This document shows, piece by piece, positions 1-7,902 of a stretch of 16,098 nt of DNA (positions are counted from its first letter, which is position 1; the number at the start of each line of letters is the position of its first letter). The notes under the pieces are model-generated. The model was not told the DNA's origin and ran no database searches. It worked only from the letters and a program-made list of their open reading frames with translations. Origin of the DNA: Desulfobacteraceae bacterium (GTDB lineage: Bacteria > Desulfobacterota > Desulfobacteria > Desulfobacterales > Desulfobacteraceae); NCBI GenBank assembly GCA_023140455.1, contig JAGLLQ010000363.1:1-16098 (forward strand), written 5' to 3'. Made by a program: the position numbers and the translations under genes.

Positions 1-1
1 A

Positions 2-79
2 AAGCCTTATGGGCTGGTCTTGGCTATAGATGAACAAGAGAAAATCATCCAAAGTTTACATGAGCTGACAGGAAAATAG
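2..79 (+). CDS. 3' end of an unidentified gene (partial)
   Basis: The frame starting at base 2 is open from the window edge to a TAG at 77-79 and would encode about 25 C-terminal residues ending in HELTGK. The other two forward frames close early or look non-coding. The residue mix (hydrophobic GLVLAID followed by a charged, helix-like tail) fits the end of a soluble protein. Too little is visible to name a family. It could be a chance open frame, because 25 codons without a stop is not decisive. Confidence 0.4.
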   Translation, partial: KPYGLVLAIDEQEKIIQSLHELTGK

Positions 80-399
80 CTCAAAGAGATCACTTCGGCC
101 CGGGAATATGGTGGATATTTCTATCTGGGCAGTTCCATAATGATCGGATTGGAAAATATAAATTGCCTTAACGCTTTATTAAGATAGGAATACAGATTCG
201 TTTAGTGATAAGTAAGAATTGTTCAATCTGTGAGCCGCAATCCGCAACCAACCGGAATGAGTAATGAAGATCAAATATTCTTATGGCAAATTATCAGCAG
301 TTGATTTTTAAATATTGACTTTATAATTTAATTCTTTTAGGAATTAAGGGTTATATAGTGTAAATTATAATAAAATTTTAACATAATTGAGAGGCAATA
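80..399. other. Non-coding stretch upstream of the acyl-CoA dehydrogenase
   Basis: These 320 bases carry no convincing open frame. The first half has mixed composition; from about 300 onward it becomes very AT-rich, as expected of a promoter region. I see no tRNA, no strong terminator hairpin after the upstream fragment and no recognisable riboswitch. The only structured element is the inverted repeat listed separately at 328-347. Confidence 0.6.
328..371 (+). promoter_or_regulatory. Inverted repeat and -10-like box upstream of the acyl-CoA dehydrogenase
   Basis: TTAATTC (328-334) and GAATTAA (341-347) are perfect 7-bp inverted arms around a 6-base spacer. A perfect TATAAT lies at 366-371, 28 bases before the start codon, with only a poor -35 match (TTAAGG, 344-349) overlapping the right arm. 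This is a plausible operator/promoter arrangement, as expected for TetR- or FadR-type control of fatty-acid genes, but the region is so AT-rich that chance is a real alternative. Confidence 0.3.
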
Positions 400-2247
400 A
401 TGGCACAGCTTATTTCTGATAGAAGAGATGTTGATTTTGTATTACATGAACAAATTGGAACTGTTGAACATGAAAAGTTTGCTGAATTTGATAAGAAAAC
501 TATTGATTTGATAGTTACCGAAGCAAGAAACCTTGCCATTAAAGAAATTTTGCCTACACAAAAATTGGGTGATGAAGAGGGTTGTACGCTTGAAAATGGA
601 GAGGTAAAAGTTCCTGAATCATTTCATCGTGTATATAAAATATTCAACGAAGGTGAATGGCTTGCCATGACGGATGATCCTGACTGGGGTGGTCAGGGTA
701 TGCCTAAAACCGTTGCGTTGGCAGCAAATGAATATATGATCGGTGCAAATCCTTCATTTATGCTGTATATTGGAATGACCCATGGTGCTGCAAGACTTGT
801 CGAATCTTTTGGAACCAAAGAGCAAAAAGACCTTTATCTTGAAAATATGTTTTCCGGTAAATGGGGCGGTACTATGCTTTTAACAGAGCCTGAAGCAGGT
901 TCTGATGTTGGTGCTTTGATAACTACTGCAACAAAAAATGAAGATGGTACTTATTCCATAAATGGCTCTAAGATATTTATATCAAGTGGAGATAATGATC
1001 TTGTTGAGAATATTATCCACCCTGTTCTCGCAAGAGTTGAAGGCGCTCCTGAAGGTACAAAAGGTATTTCTCTCTTTCTTGTTCCAAAATATAAAGTTAA
1101 TGATGATGGAAGCCTCGGCGAATTTAACAATGTTGAATGTGTAGGCCTGGAAGAAAAAATGGGGATTCATGGTAATGCTACTGCAACTCTTGCGCTGGGT
1201 CAGAAAGGTGAGTCTACAGGAACACTTTTGGGTGAAGAAAATAAGGGCATGGCAGAAATGTTTGTAATGATGAATGAAGCTCGTGTGTTTGTAGGGTTGC
1301 AGGGCTTTTCTGTTGCTTCAGCATCATATATGTATGCCCTTGATTATGCCAAGACCAGAATACAGGGAAGGCACATGCTGGCAGGCAAAGACAGAGGATA
1401 TGAAAATGTTCGTATTATAGAACATCCTGATGTTCGACGTCAGCTCCTTACAATGAAAGCCTATGTGGATGGTATGCGCAGCCTGCTTTATTATAATGCA
1501 AAATGTCTTGATATTGCAGGCTGTACTGAAGATGAAAATGAAAAAGCAGAATACTCGGGACTTGCAGAGGTTTTAACCCCAATTGTTAAAGGCTATATAA
1601 CAGACAGGGCTTTAGAGGTTTGTTCCCATGGTGTTCAGGTATTTGGCGGTTATGGTTATACTAAGGATTTTCCTGCTGAACAACTGATGAGAGACTCCAG
1701 GATATTCATGATCTATGAAGGAACAAATGGAATACAGGCTATCGATCTTATGGGAAGAAAACTCAACATGGCGGTCGGGAAAGTATTTGAAAATTTTCTG
1801 TCTAAAATAAAAGAGACCATAGAAAATGCATCCGGGATTGAAGGTGTTGAAGCACTTGCTGAAAAAGTTAAACTTGTAATGACAAAGTATGAAGAACTTG
1901 TTAAAGAGATAAAAGAGCGTAATAATGTCGGCAATGTTTTAAATACATTTTCTTTTGCACATCCTTTTTTGGAAATCACAGGTGATTTAAGTGTGGCATG
2001 GATGCTTCTCTGGAGAGCATCTGTTGCAGCTCCTAAATTATTAAAAAAAGCAGGAAGCCTTGAACAGGCAATAATTGCAGAAAAAGCTTCAAAAAATAAA
2101 GATGTAGCTTTTTATGCAGGTCAGGTTCAGACTGCAAAGTTCTTTATAAATAAGATAATACCTGCCACAATGGGTAAAATGGATGCAGTCTTTGAAGGTG
2201 ATACTTCAGTCGAAGATATGCCTGAGGCATCATTTGGCTCAAAATAA
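400..2247 (+). CDS. Acyl-CoA dehydrogenase, long FadE-like type with extra C-terminal domain
   Basis: Flavoenzyme predicted to oxidise an acyl-CoA to its 2,3-enoyl-CoA, passing electrons to electron-transfer flavoprotein; cytosolic or membrane-associated. At 615 residues it belongs to the long branch (about 600 aa, like DmdC or FadE5) rather than the ~380-aa short/medium-chain type. Visible motifs are the FAD/substrate segment TEPEAGSDVGA (162-172), GGYGYTKDFPAEQLMRD, and YEGTNGIQ, whose Glu440 is the expected catalytic base. Residues from about 470 to the end match the helical C-terminal extension of this branch. The ATG at 400 follows GAGAGG at a usable distance. The TAA lies 18 bases before the phasin-like gene, so the two are probably co-transcribed. 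The substrate cannot be read from sequence; fatty, aromatic-side-chain or methylmercaptopropionyl-CoA are all possible. Confidence 0.93.
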   Translation: MAQLISDRRDVDFVLHEQIGTVEHEKFAEFDKKTIDLIVTEARNLAIKEILPTQKLGDEEGCTLENGEVKVPESFHRVYKIFNEGEWLAMTDDPDWGGQGMPKTVALAANEYMIGANPSFMLYIGMTHGAARLVESFGTKEQKDLYLENMFSGKWGGTMLLTEPEAGSDVGALITTATKNEDGTYSINGSKIFISSGDNDLVENIIHPVLARVEGAPEGTKGISLFLVPKYKVNDDGSLGEFNNVECVGLEEKMGIHGNATATLALGQKGESTGTLLGEENKGMAEMFVMMNEARVFVGLQGFSVASASYMYALDYAKTRIQGRHMLAGKDRGYENVRIIEHPDVRRQLLTMKAYVDGMRSLLYYNAKCLDIAGCTEDENEKAEYSGLAEVLTPIVKGYITDRALEVCSHGVQVFGGYGYTKDFPAEQLMRDSRIFMIYEGTNGIQAIDLMGRKLNMAVGKVFENFLSKIKETIENASGIEGVEALAEKVKLVMTKYEELVKEIKERNNVGNVLNTFSFAHPFLEITGDLSVAWMLLWRASVAAPKLLKKAGSLEQAIIAEKASKNKDVAFYAGQVQTAKFFINKIIPATMGKMDAVFEGDTSVEDMPEASFGSK

Positions 2248-2265
2248 ATATTGGAGGTGTATATT

Positions 2266-2571
2266 ATGTTAGATTATATGAAAAAAAGTTTTTTAACAGG
2301 TGTGGGACTTGCTTTAAGATCAAAAAAAGAGATTGAAGAGCTTGCAAAGGAATTTGCAAAAAAATCTGAAATGGATCAGGAACAGGCAAAACAGTTTTTT
2401 GAGGAGCTCCATGCAAAATATGATGACACAAAAATAAAGCTTGATACAAAGATCGAAGAACAAATTAAAAAAGTGATTAACAAGCTTGATATTCCAACTC
2501 ATTCAGAGATGAAAAACTTGACAGATAGAATTGAGAAGCTTGCCCAGGCAATAGAAGAGTCAAAAAAATAG
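2266..2571 (+). CDS. Phasin-like / polyhydroxyalkanoate granule-associated small protein
   Basis: A 101-residue, highly charged, mostly helical protein. The first ~20 residues (MKKSFLTGVGLALRSKKEIEE is the core) resemble the N-terminus of PhaI/phasin-superfamily proteins (COG3937). The rest is a heptad-like coiled coil rich in Lys and Glu, ending in EESKK. Phasins coat storage granules, but many proteobacterial relatives have no proven link to granules. The start is ATG 2266 because GGAGG (2253-2257) sits 8 bases upstream; an in-frame TTG at 2251 overlaps that ribosome site and is unlikely. It ends 9 bases before ubiB, so the acyl-CoA dehydrogenase, this gene and ubiB look like one operon. 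No PHA synthase gene is in the window, so granule binding remains unproven here. Confidence 0.7.
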   Translation: MLDYMKKSFLTGVGLALRSKKEIEELAKEFAKKSEMDQEQAKQFFEELHAKYDDTKIKLDTKIEEQIKKVINKLDIPTHSEMKNLTDRIEKLAQAIEESKK

Positions 2572-2580
2572 AAAGGTATT

Positions 2581-4278
2581 ATGCTCAGCATTAAAGAAAT
2601 AGGCGGTATTACCAGAAAATACCGCCATGTTATGCGGTATCGTCAAATCCTTGGGATTATTTTTAGATATGGATTTGGCAACATTATTGATGCGTTGAAT
2701 ATTGAGCAGTATATAGAAGTTGGTTTAAAACTTATTTCCAAAGATAGAAAAGAAAAGATAGAAAAACTTTCAGGGAACGAAAGAATAAGGCTGATATTTG
2801 AAGAGCTTGGTCCTACTTTTATTAAATTAGGGCAGATAGTTTCATCCAGGCCTGATCTTGTTCCTGTTGATCTGGTGAATGAACTTTCAAAACTTCAGGA
2901 TAAAGTCCCGCCGTTTAAATTTGATAAGGTTGAGGCAATAATAGTTGCGGAATTTGGCGAACCTTTTGAAAATATTTTTGAGACAATTGATAGAAAGCCA
3001 TTGGCTTCTGCATCTATTGGTCAGGTGCATAAAGCAAAATTAAAAAATGGCCTTGATGTTGCTGTTAAAATTCAGCGACCGGGGATAAAAAAAGTTATTG
3101 AAGTTGATCTTGAAATTATGCATCATCTTGCCTCGCTCATGGAAACACATATCAAGGAAATTGCTCCTCACAGACCAGTAAGGATTGTGGAAGAGTTTGC
3201 AAAAACTTTAGGGAAAGAGCTTGATTATTCTATTGAAGCATCAAGTATTCAAAGGATTAACGATCAGTTCAAAGATGACGATACTATCCATATTCCAATG
3301 GTTTATACTGATCAGTCAACAGATAAAGTTTTGACAATGGAATATATTGAAGGGATCAAGATATCTGAGATCGATGATATTGATTCAGCAGGTTTTGATA
3401 GAAAGATCATTACCAAACGCGGGGCTGATTTTATAATGAAGCAGGTGTTTGAAAATGGGTTTTTCCATGCAGATCCTCATCCAGGGAACCTTTTTGTAAC
3501 TAAGGATAATGTGATATGCCCGATTGATTTCGGGATGACAGGATTCGTTACCAGAACTACACGGGAGTTTTTTGCGGATTTACTTCACAGTATTGCGACT
3601 GGTAATACAAGACTTTCAACAAAGCTCCTTTCCGAATTAACTGAGTATGATGAAAGACCTGATTTTGATTCTCTGGAAAGAGATATTGCTGATTTTATTT
3701 CCATGTATACATCAAAACGATTAAAAGATATCAAAACAGGCACAATGATAAACCAAGGTCTTGAAATGTGTGTTGGATATGGGATTAAAGTCCCACCTGA
3801 TTTTTTTCTTATGATAAAAGCTTTTGTTGTAGTTGAAGGCATTGCAAAAAGGCTTGATCCTGATTTTGATATGACTTCCCATGCAATTCCTTATGTTAAG
3901 GCAATTAAACTGAAAAAATTTTCACCTTCAAGAATAACTGAGAATGTCGGCGAAATTGTTAGGGATTCATGGAAATTAATGCAGTTTTTCCCCGGAGATC
4001 TGCGAGAGCTTTTACATATTGCAAAACAGGGAAAGATGAACATGAATTTGAAAATTTCAGGGCTTGATAAAATCCTTGAAACACATGATCAGACAAGCAA
4101 TAGAATAGCTTTCGCCATTATAATTGCAGCATTGATAATGGGATCTGCACAACTTATCAATTCAAATGTTCCGCCTTTGATTTTTGATGTTTCTGTAATT
4201 GGAATTGTAGGATTTGTCGCAGCAGCCATGATGGGTATCTGGTTGTTATGGGCGATAATTAAAAAAGGCAGATTGTAG
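2581..4278 (+). CDS. ubiB: UbiB/AarF (ABC1) family atypical kinase-ATPase
   Basis: Membrane-anchored member of the ABC1/ADCK/UbiB family, whose best known role is supporting quinone biosynthesis or lipid handling by ATP hydrolysis. Family hallmarks are visible: the KxGQ motif (KLGQ, 82-85) preceding SSRPDLVP; the alanine-rich nucleotide loop as ASAS (142-145) before IGQVHKA; the lysine of VAVK (Lys163); HADPHPGN (296-303) as the catalytic loop; and the metal-binding IDFG (Asp316). Two hydrophobic helices at about 508-528 and 534-556 form the usual C-terminal membrane anchor. AAAGG at 2572-2576 precedes the ATG. It lies directly downstream of the phasin-like gene and runs towards cheD. Sulfate reducers of this group use menaquinone, so a menaquinone or lipid role is an inference; 'ubiB' is used as a family name. 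Confidence 0.92.
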   Translation: MLSIKEIGGITRKYRHVMRYRQILGIIFRYGFGNIIDALNIEQYIEVGLKLISKDRKEKIEKLSGNERIRLIFEELGPTFIKLGQIVSSRPDLVPVDLVNELSKLQDKVPPFKFDKVEAIIVAEFGEPFENIFETIDRKPLASASIGQVHKAKLKNGLDVAVKIQRPGIKKVIEVDLEIMHHLASLMETHIKEIAPHRPVRIVEEFAKTLGKELDYSIEASSIQRINDQFKDDDTIHIPMVYTDQSTDKVLTMEYIEGIKISEIDDIDSAGFDRKIITKRGADFIMKQVFENGFFHADPHPGNLFVTKDNVICPIDFGMTGFVTRTTREFFADLLHSIATGNTRLSTKLLSELTEYDERPDFDSLERDIADFISMYTSKRLKDIKTGTMINQGLEMCVGYGIKVPPDFFLMIKAFVVVEGIAKRLDPDFDMTSHAIPYVKAIKLKKFSPSRITENVGEIVRDSWKLMQFFPGDLRELLHIAKQGKMNMNLKISGLDKILETHDQTSNRIAFAIIIAALIMGSAQLINSNVPPLIFDVSVIGIVGFVAAAMMGIWLLWAIIKKGRL

Positions 4279-4295
4279 CAGCAATTAAAAAAACA

Positions 4296-4808
4296 TCATC
4301 TGTCATCGACATAAGGATGCCAGTCAGATTTTCTTAATTTACCGACTTTTAAAATTGCAATTTCAGAGTTGGATGAATCAAACACAACCTTTCGTCCTAT
4401 TTCTCCTCCAACATCTTCAGAGGCGATGTGGATTTTCTTTGATTTCAGTATTTCGCGAGCCACTGTATGGTTGTCTGCGCCAATATTTTTTTCAGAATAC
4501 TTTCGATTAAATGCTCCTCCAAAAATTTGTGCTTCCAGATGTTTTGTTTTAGAACCGTTCTTTATCATCATGCTGATAAGGGTTGTAATAGCTACATTGC
4601 CGTATAAAGCAGTGGTCTTACCCTTTTCCGTTATTGCGGGATAAAGAAAATGATTCATTCCGCCAAATTTCAGTTTTTTATCAAAAAGGCTGACAGAAAC
4701 AGAAGAGCCTAAGACTACTGATATTGATGTTGATGTTTCAGGTAAATAAATAAAGCCAGGTTTAAGCAGATAGTCTTGCACCTGGAGTTTTTTTGAATCT
4801 TTTGTCAT
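4296..4808 (-). CDS. cheD: CheD-family protein with the catalytic cysteine replaced by serine
   Basis: CheD deamidates (and can demethylate) glutamines on chemoreceptors and, in Bacillus, binds CheC. The 170-residue protein has the fold's signature segments: VVLGSSVSVSLFD (31-43), GGMNHFLYP (49-57), IFGGAF (95-100), IGADNH (109-114) and EDVGGEIGRK (131-140). In the well-studied Thermotoga protein the catalytic residues are Thr21, Cys27 and His44. Here the equivalents by spacing are Ser30, Ser36 and His53. The codon at the cysteine position is TCT, so the change is explicit. The gene stands alone: no receptor, cheA, cheC or cheB is visible. It converges on ubiB with 17 bases between stops and diverges from the binding-protein/ABC operon. 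AAGG lies 9 bases before the ATG. It may be inactive as a deamidase, a serine hydrolase variant, or a binding-only protein. Confidence 0.88.
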   Translation of the reverse strand: MTKDSKKLQVQDYLLKPGFIYLPETSTSISVVLGSSVSVSLFDKKLKFGGMNHFLYPAITEKGKTTALYGNVAITTLISMMIKNGSKTKHLEAQIFGGAFNRKYSEKNIGADNHTVAREILKSKKIHIASEDVGGEIGRKVVFDSSNSEIAILKVGKLRKSDWHPYVDDR

Positions 4809-4845
4809 TATTTAAACCTTTTTTATACAATCTAAGATATTAATT

Positions 4846-4867
4846 TTTTCCAATATACATTGGAAAA
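4846..4867. repeat. Perfect 9-bp inverted repeat upstream of cheD
   Basis: TTTTCCAAT (4846-4854) and ATTGGAAAA (4859-4867) are perfect complements around the 4-base spacer ATAC. The repeat lies 37 bases upstream of the cheD start, inside its leader or promoter. On the plus strand it is followed by TTATTTTTT, so it could also act as a weak terminator for transcripts reading in that direction. The CCAAT/ATTGG half-sites make an operator equally possible. Confidence 0.45.
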
Positions 4868-4891
4868 TTATTTTTTGTAAGAGAAAATTTT

Positions 4892-4914
4892 TATTAATAT
4901 TGTCAATATTAATA
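4892..4914. promoter_or_regulatory. 23-bp palindrome, candidate operator of the divergent region
   Basis: TATTAATATT (4892-4901) and AATATTAATA (4905-4914) are perfect 10-bp inverted arms around GTC. It sits 87 bases upstream of the binding-protein/ABC operon and 83 bases upstream of cheD. The right half overlaps a possible -35 box (TTGTCA, 4900-4905), a typical location for a repressor site. The arms contain only A and T, so chance is more likely than for a mixed-base palindrome, but a run of ten matched pairs is long. Confidence 0.45.
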
Positions 4915-4928
4915 GTGTGTGTTAAAAA
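4900..4928 (+). promoter_or_regulatory. Candidate sigma-70 promoter for the binding-protein/ABC operon
   Basis: TTGTCA (4900-4905), a 17-base spacer, then TAAAAA (4923-4928) give 5/6 and 4/6 matches to the -35 and -10 consensus. The predicted transcript would have a leader of about 65-70 bases. The -35 lies within the palindrome 4892-4914. AT-rich background weakens the call. Confidence 0.3.
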
Positions 4929-5001
4929 TATAAGTGATCGTAAGGTTAATCAAAAAAAATGAGCGTTTTGTTAAATAATTAATTTTCAGTTAAAAGGTCC
5001 T

Positions 5002-5964
5002 ATGATGCCGGACGAATTTGTTATCAGAATCGGGTGTTTAAGAATTGCAGAACATTTTATTGCCGGAGTTACACAGGAAAGGCTGGAAAAAAAAGAGATT
5101 GAGCTGTCTTCTTCCGGGCTGGATCTGATTACCATGAATGCATTTGAACAAATAACCGACACACTGCTTAAAGGAGAAATCGACGGAGCTTTTATGCCGC
5201 TTCCTGTTGCTATGGATCTTTTCAGTCAAGGGCTCAAGATTAAGCTTCTTTTATTTGTTAATAGAGGAGGCGGAATATTTATAAAGAATAATTACGCTGA
5301 AATAAGACATATGGAAGATTTTAAAAATAAAACAATTCTAACACCATGCCTTTTATCGGTACAGAATATGCTTTTGCATAAAATGTTTTTTTCAGCAGGA
5401 CTGAAGCTTGGAAACAGCAGAGATAATAAAGCTGATGTCTTATTGGAAGTCGTTCCTTCAAATATTATAGCTGAGGTTATTGAAAATGATTCAGATCATG
5501 ATATTGGAGGCTTTGTGGCACCGGATGCTTTCGGCCTCCAGGCAATTAAGGCTGGAGATTGTAAAGAGGTCTGTACCTTTGATTCTCTTTGGCCGAATCA
5601 TCCTGATAATGTGTTTGTGCTGAAAGAGTCTGTAATTAAAAATAATCCGGAATATGTAGAGGAGCTTGTACATAGATTTATTGAGGCAGGCGAAATTATT
5701 GACCAGAGCGATGATGAAAGTATGGCATCAAGCATGCGATCATTTTTTGGACAAAATAATGATTTCATAGAGGGTCATGAAATCGTAAATGATTTGATTG
5801 CAAGAATAAAGGGAATATGTGCCCCGGAAAAGTTTTGCCCGGATTATTTGGTTATTGAAATCGCTCAGAATTATATGGTTGATCAGTTTTGCGTCATGGC
5901 TGAAAAAATAAAGGTTAGAAAGTTTATTGATACACGTTTTGCAGAAAATCTAAGGAGAGATTAA
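5002..5964 (+). CDS. Leaderless NrtA/CmpA-like substrate-binding protein, predicted cytosolic
   Basis: A 320-residue protein of the NMT1/NrtA-like periplasmic-binding fold, but it starts directly with the first strand (FVIRIGCLRIAEHF) and has no signal peptide, lipobox or membrane segment. Motifs shared with the receiver fusion at 8761 include GEIDGAFMPLPVAMDLF (58-74; GELDCAFVLAPIAMDLF there) and NHPDN (199-203), which sits where NHPCC stands in the fusion. This makes it a paralogue of the fusion's C-terminal module. It opens the operon and ends 7 bases before the ATPase start. ATG 5002 and ATG 5005 are adjacent; AAAAGG (4992-4997) is better spaced (7 bases) for 5005. By analogy with NasS, the cytosolic nitrate sensor built on the same fold, it may sense an imported solute and control a partner protein. 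The ligand is unknown. Confidence 0.8.
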   Translation: MMPDEFVIRIGCLRIAEHFIAGVTQERLEKKEIELSSSGLDLITMNAFEQITDTLLKGEIDGAFMPLPVAMDLFSQGLKIKLLLFVNRGGGIFIKNNYAEIRHMEDFKNKTILTPCLLSVQNMLLHKMFFSAGLKLGNSRDNKADVLLEVVPSNIIAEVIENDSDHDIGGFVAPDAFGLQAIKAGDCKEVCTFDSLWPNHPDNVFVLKESVIKNNPEYVEELVHRFIEAGEIIDQSDDESMASSMRSFFGQNNDFIEGHEIVNDLIARIKGICAPEKFCPDYLVIEIAQNYMVDQFCVMAEKIKVRKFIDTRFAENLRRD

Positions 5965-5971
5965 ATAAGTT

Positions 5972-6739
5972 TTGAAAATAGAAATTGAAAAAGTATTAAA
6001 AAGTTATCAAAAACTTGATAAAAGCAAACATGTTGTTTTAAAAGATATTACTTTTAATATAGATAAAGGTGATTTCGTAATTGTTCTTGGGGAATCAGGC
6101 TGTGGCAAGACAACACTTTTGAATATGCTTGCAGGATTTGAGCGACCAACATCAGGGAGAATATTTGCAGATGGAAAAGAAATTGAAGGAGTACATCCGT
6201 ATAGATCAATGCTTTTTCAGCAGCCGGCACTTATACCTTGGCTTACTGTTGAAGAGAATGTTGCCTATGGCTGCAAGATAAGAGGTGATGTTGATAACCT
6301 TGAATATAGAGTTATTCAGTTCCTTGAAATCATGGGGCTTTTAGGATATGCAAAGGAGAAACCTGATGAACTTTCTTTGGGCATGGCACATAGAACATGT
6401 CTTGCAAGGGCGCTTGTCGGGCTGCCAAAAGTGCTTCTTTTAGATGAACCTTTTGCAGCACTTGATACTTTTACCCAGAGCCATATCCATGAAGAGCTTG
6501 TTAATTTGTGGCTGAGCGAACAATTTTCAACAGTATTTGTAACCCATGATATTGATGAGGCGATTTTTTTAGGCAATAAAATAGTTTTGTTGGGAGGCGA
6601 GCCGGCAAGCATCCAGGAAATATTTGAGATTAATGAGGAATACCCCCGGGATATGAGTTCTTCGTCTTTTAAAAATATCAGAAATGATATTTTGGATAGA
6701 TTTAAAAGGTCTTATATCGCTAAAAGAACACTTATTTAG
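5972..6739 (+). CDS. ABC transporter ATPase, NitT/TauT (nitrate/sulfonate-type) family
   Basis: Cytosolic ATP-hydrolysing subunit that would drive the permease at 7889. Over 255 residues it shows Walker A GESGCGKTT (40-48), a Q-loop in LFQQPALIPW (81-90), the signature segment as LSLGM (134-138), Walker B LLLDEP (155-160), D-loop AALD (162-165) and the switch histidine in VTHD (His192). The signature has Leu in place of the first Gly of the usual LSGGM; from memory other NitT/TauT-like ATPases carry LSLGM followed by arginines, so I do not call it dead. The start is TTG at 5972, with AGGAGA overlapping the end of the upstream gene; no ATG is available. Only 7 bases separate it from the upstream stop, and the next gene's ribosome site overlaps its own stop codon. 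Confidence 0.92.
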   Translation: MKIEIEKVLKSYQKLDKSKHVVLKDITFNIDKGDFVIVLGESGCGKTTLLNMLAGFERPTSGRIFADGKEIEGVHPYRSMLFQQPALIPWLTVEENVAYGCKIRGDVDNLEYRVIQFLEIMGLLGYAKEKPDELSLGMAHRTCLARALVGLPKVLLLDEPFAALDTFTQSHIHEELVNLWLSEQFSTVFVTHDIDEAIFLGNKIVLLGGEPASIQEIFEINEEYPRDMSSSSFKNIRNDILDRFKRSYIAKRTLI

Positions 6740-6750
6740 GAGTTTGTTGG

Positions 6751-7902
6751 ATGGCTTTCGACCCTTTATCTAAAAGCAGGCGATTTTTTTTAAAAACTAC
6801 TGCAACCGGACTATCTGGTTTGTTTTTGCCTTCAAGGTTAAATGCCCGGTCTAATAAGACTTCTTTATCTATTGGATATCTTCCTATTACTGATGCAGCA
6901 CCGCTTTTGATCGCTTATGCCCTGGGGTATTTCTCCCAGGAAGGGGTTGTAATTGACAGGCCGATTATGGTACGATCATGGAAAGTACTAACTGAATCAT
7001 TTCTAACAGGAAAATTTGATTTAACACATATGCTTTTTCCTATTCCGGTATGGATGCGGTTTAAACATAAGATTCCTGTTAAGGTTCTTGCATGGAACCA
7101 CACTAATGGAAGTGCGATCACAGTGAAAGGGAACTCGGATATTTATAGTTTTAATGATCTTAGAGGGAAACAGGTGGCCGTCCCTTCATGGTATTCCATG
7201 CACAACTTAATACTTCAGCTTGGGATTAAAACAGTGGGTTTGAGACCAGTAATAAAACCGCAGTCAAGCAAGCTTGAAAAGGATGAAGTTAATCTGTTTA
7301 TCCTTTCGCCCCCTGAGATGCCGACAGCACTTTTGGGGAATAAAATAGATGGTTTCATTGTGGCTGAACCTTTTAACGCGCTTGCAGAATTGAAATTAAA
7401 GGCAAGAATAATGAGATTTTCAGGTGATATCTGGAAGGACCATCCGTGTTGCGTTATAGTATGTAATGAGGAATTAATAAATCATGACAGCTTATCAATT
7501 CAGAAAGCAGTGAATGCTATTGTAAGGGCTCAGCTCTGGCTGACTTCTAATCCCAAAGAAGCTGCATATCTTTTAAGCCGCGATGGTGAAGGATTTCTCC
7601 CCGTTTCAAAAAAGGTTCTGGAACAGGTTTTTAATGATCCATTAAAAAGTACATTAAAACACCCTCAATGGGATGTTCAAAGAATAGGTTTTCAGCCATA
7701 TCCTTATCCTTCTGCAACAGAATTTATTATTAAGCAGATGAAAGAGACTGTGGTGGAAGGCAATATAGAATTTCTTGATAAAATTAACCCTTTTGCTGCA
7801 ACAGAAGAATTGGTTGACGATAGTTTTGTATTAAAGGCAATTGATGAAATAGACGGAATTGAGAAACCATTACCAAGGGAAGAAATAGTTGAAATCAATT
7901 AA
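6751..7902 (+). CDS. Tat-exported NrtA/CmpA-like substrate-binding protein of the ABC importer
   Basis: Periplasmic solute-binding subunit, 383 residues. The N-terminus carries a perfect twin-arginine motif, SRRFFLK (9-15), then a short hydrophobic stretch, so export in folded form by Tat is predicted; cleavage near residue 32 is a guess. The mature part begins with SIGYLPITDAAPLL, the classic NrtA/CmpA opening, and continues with THMLFP (92-97), NGSAITV, VAEPFNA and DHPCCVIV (230-237). The HPCCV run is also found in the receiver fusion at 8761. AGGAG (6738-6742) overlaps the ATPase stop and sits 8 bases before ATG 6751. The permease start overlaps its last 14 bases. Family members bind nitrate, bicarbonate, taurine, alkanesulfonates or pyrimidines; the sequence does not settle which. 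Confidence 0.9.
   Translation: MAFDPLSKSRRFFLKTTATGLSGLFLPSRLNARSNKTSLSIGYLPITDAAPLLIAYALGYFSQEGVVIDRPIMVRSWKVLTESFLTGKFDLTHMLFPIPVWMRFKHKIPVKVLAWNHTNGSAITVKGNSDIYSFNDLRGKQVAVPSWYSMHNLILQLGIKTVGLRPVIKPQSSKLEKDEVNLFILSPPEMPTALLGNKIDGFIVAEPFNALAELKLKARIMRFSGDIWKDHPCCVIVCNEELINHDSLSIQKAVNAIVRAQLWLTSNPKEAAYLLSRDGEGFLPVSKKVLEQVFNDPLKSTLKHPQWDVQRIGFQPYPYPSATEFIIKQMKETVVEGNIEFLDKINPFAATEELVDDSFVLKAIDEIDGIEKPLPREEIVEIN

Noticed and set aside
4369..4644. 91-residue open frame on the plus strand
   Set aside because: It lies opposite cheD, whose conserved motifs are all on the minus strand.
6115..6750. Calling the ATPase inactive because of the altered signature motif
   Set aside because: All catalytic motifs are intact and, from memory, LSLGM occurs in other NitT/TauT-like ATPases.
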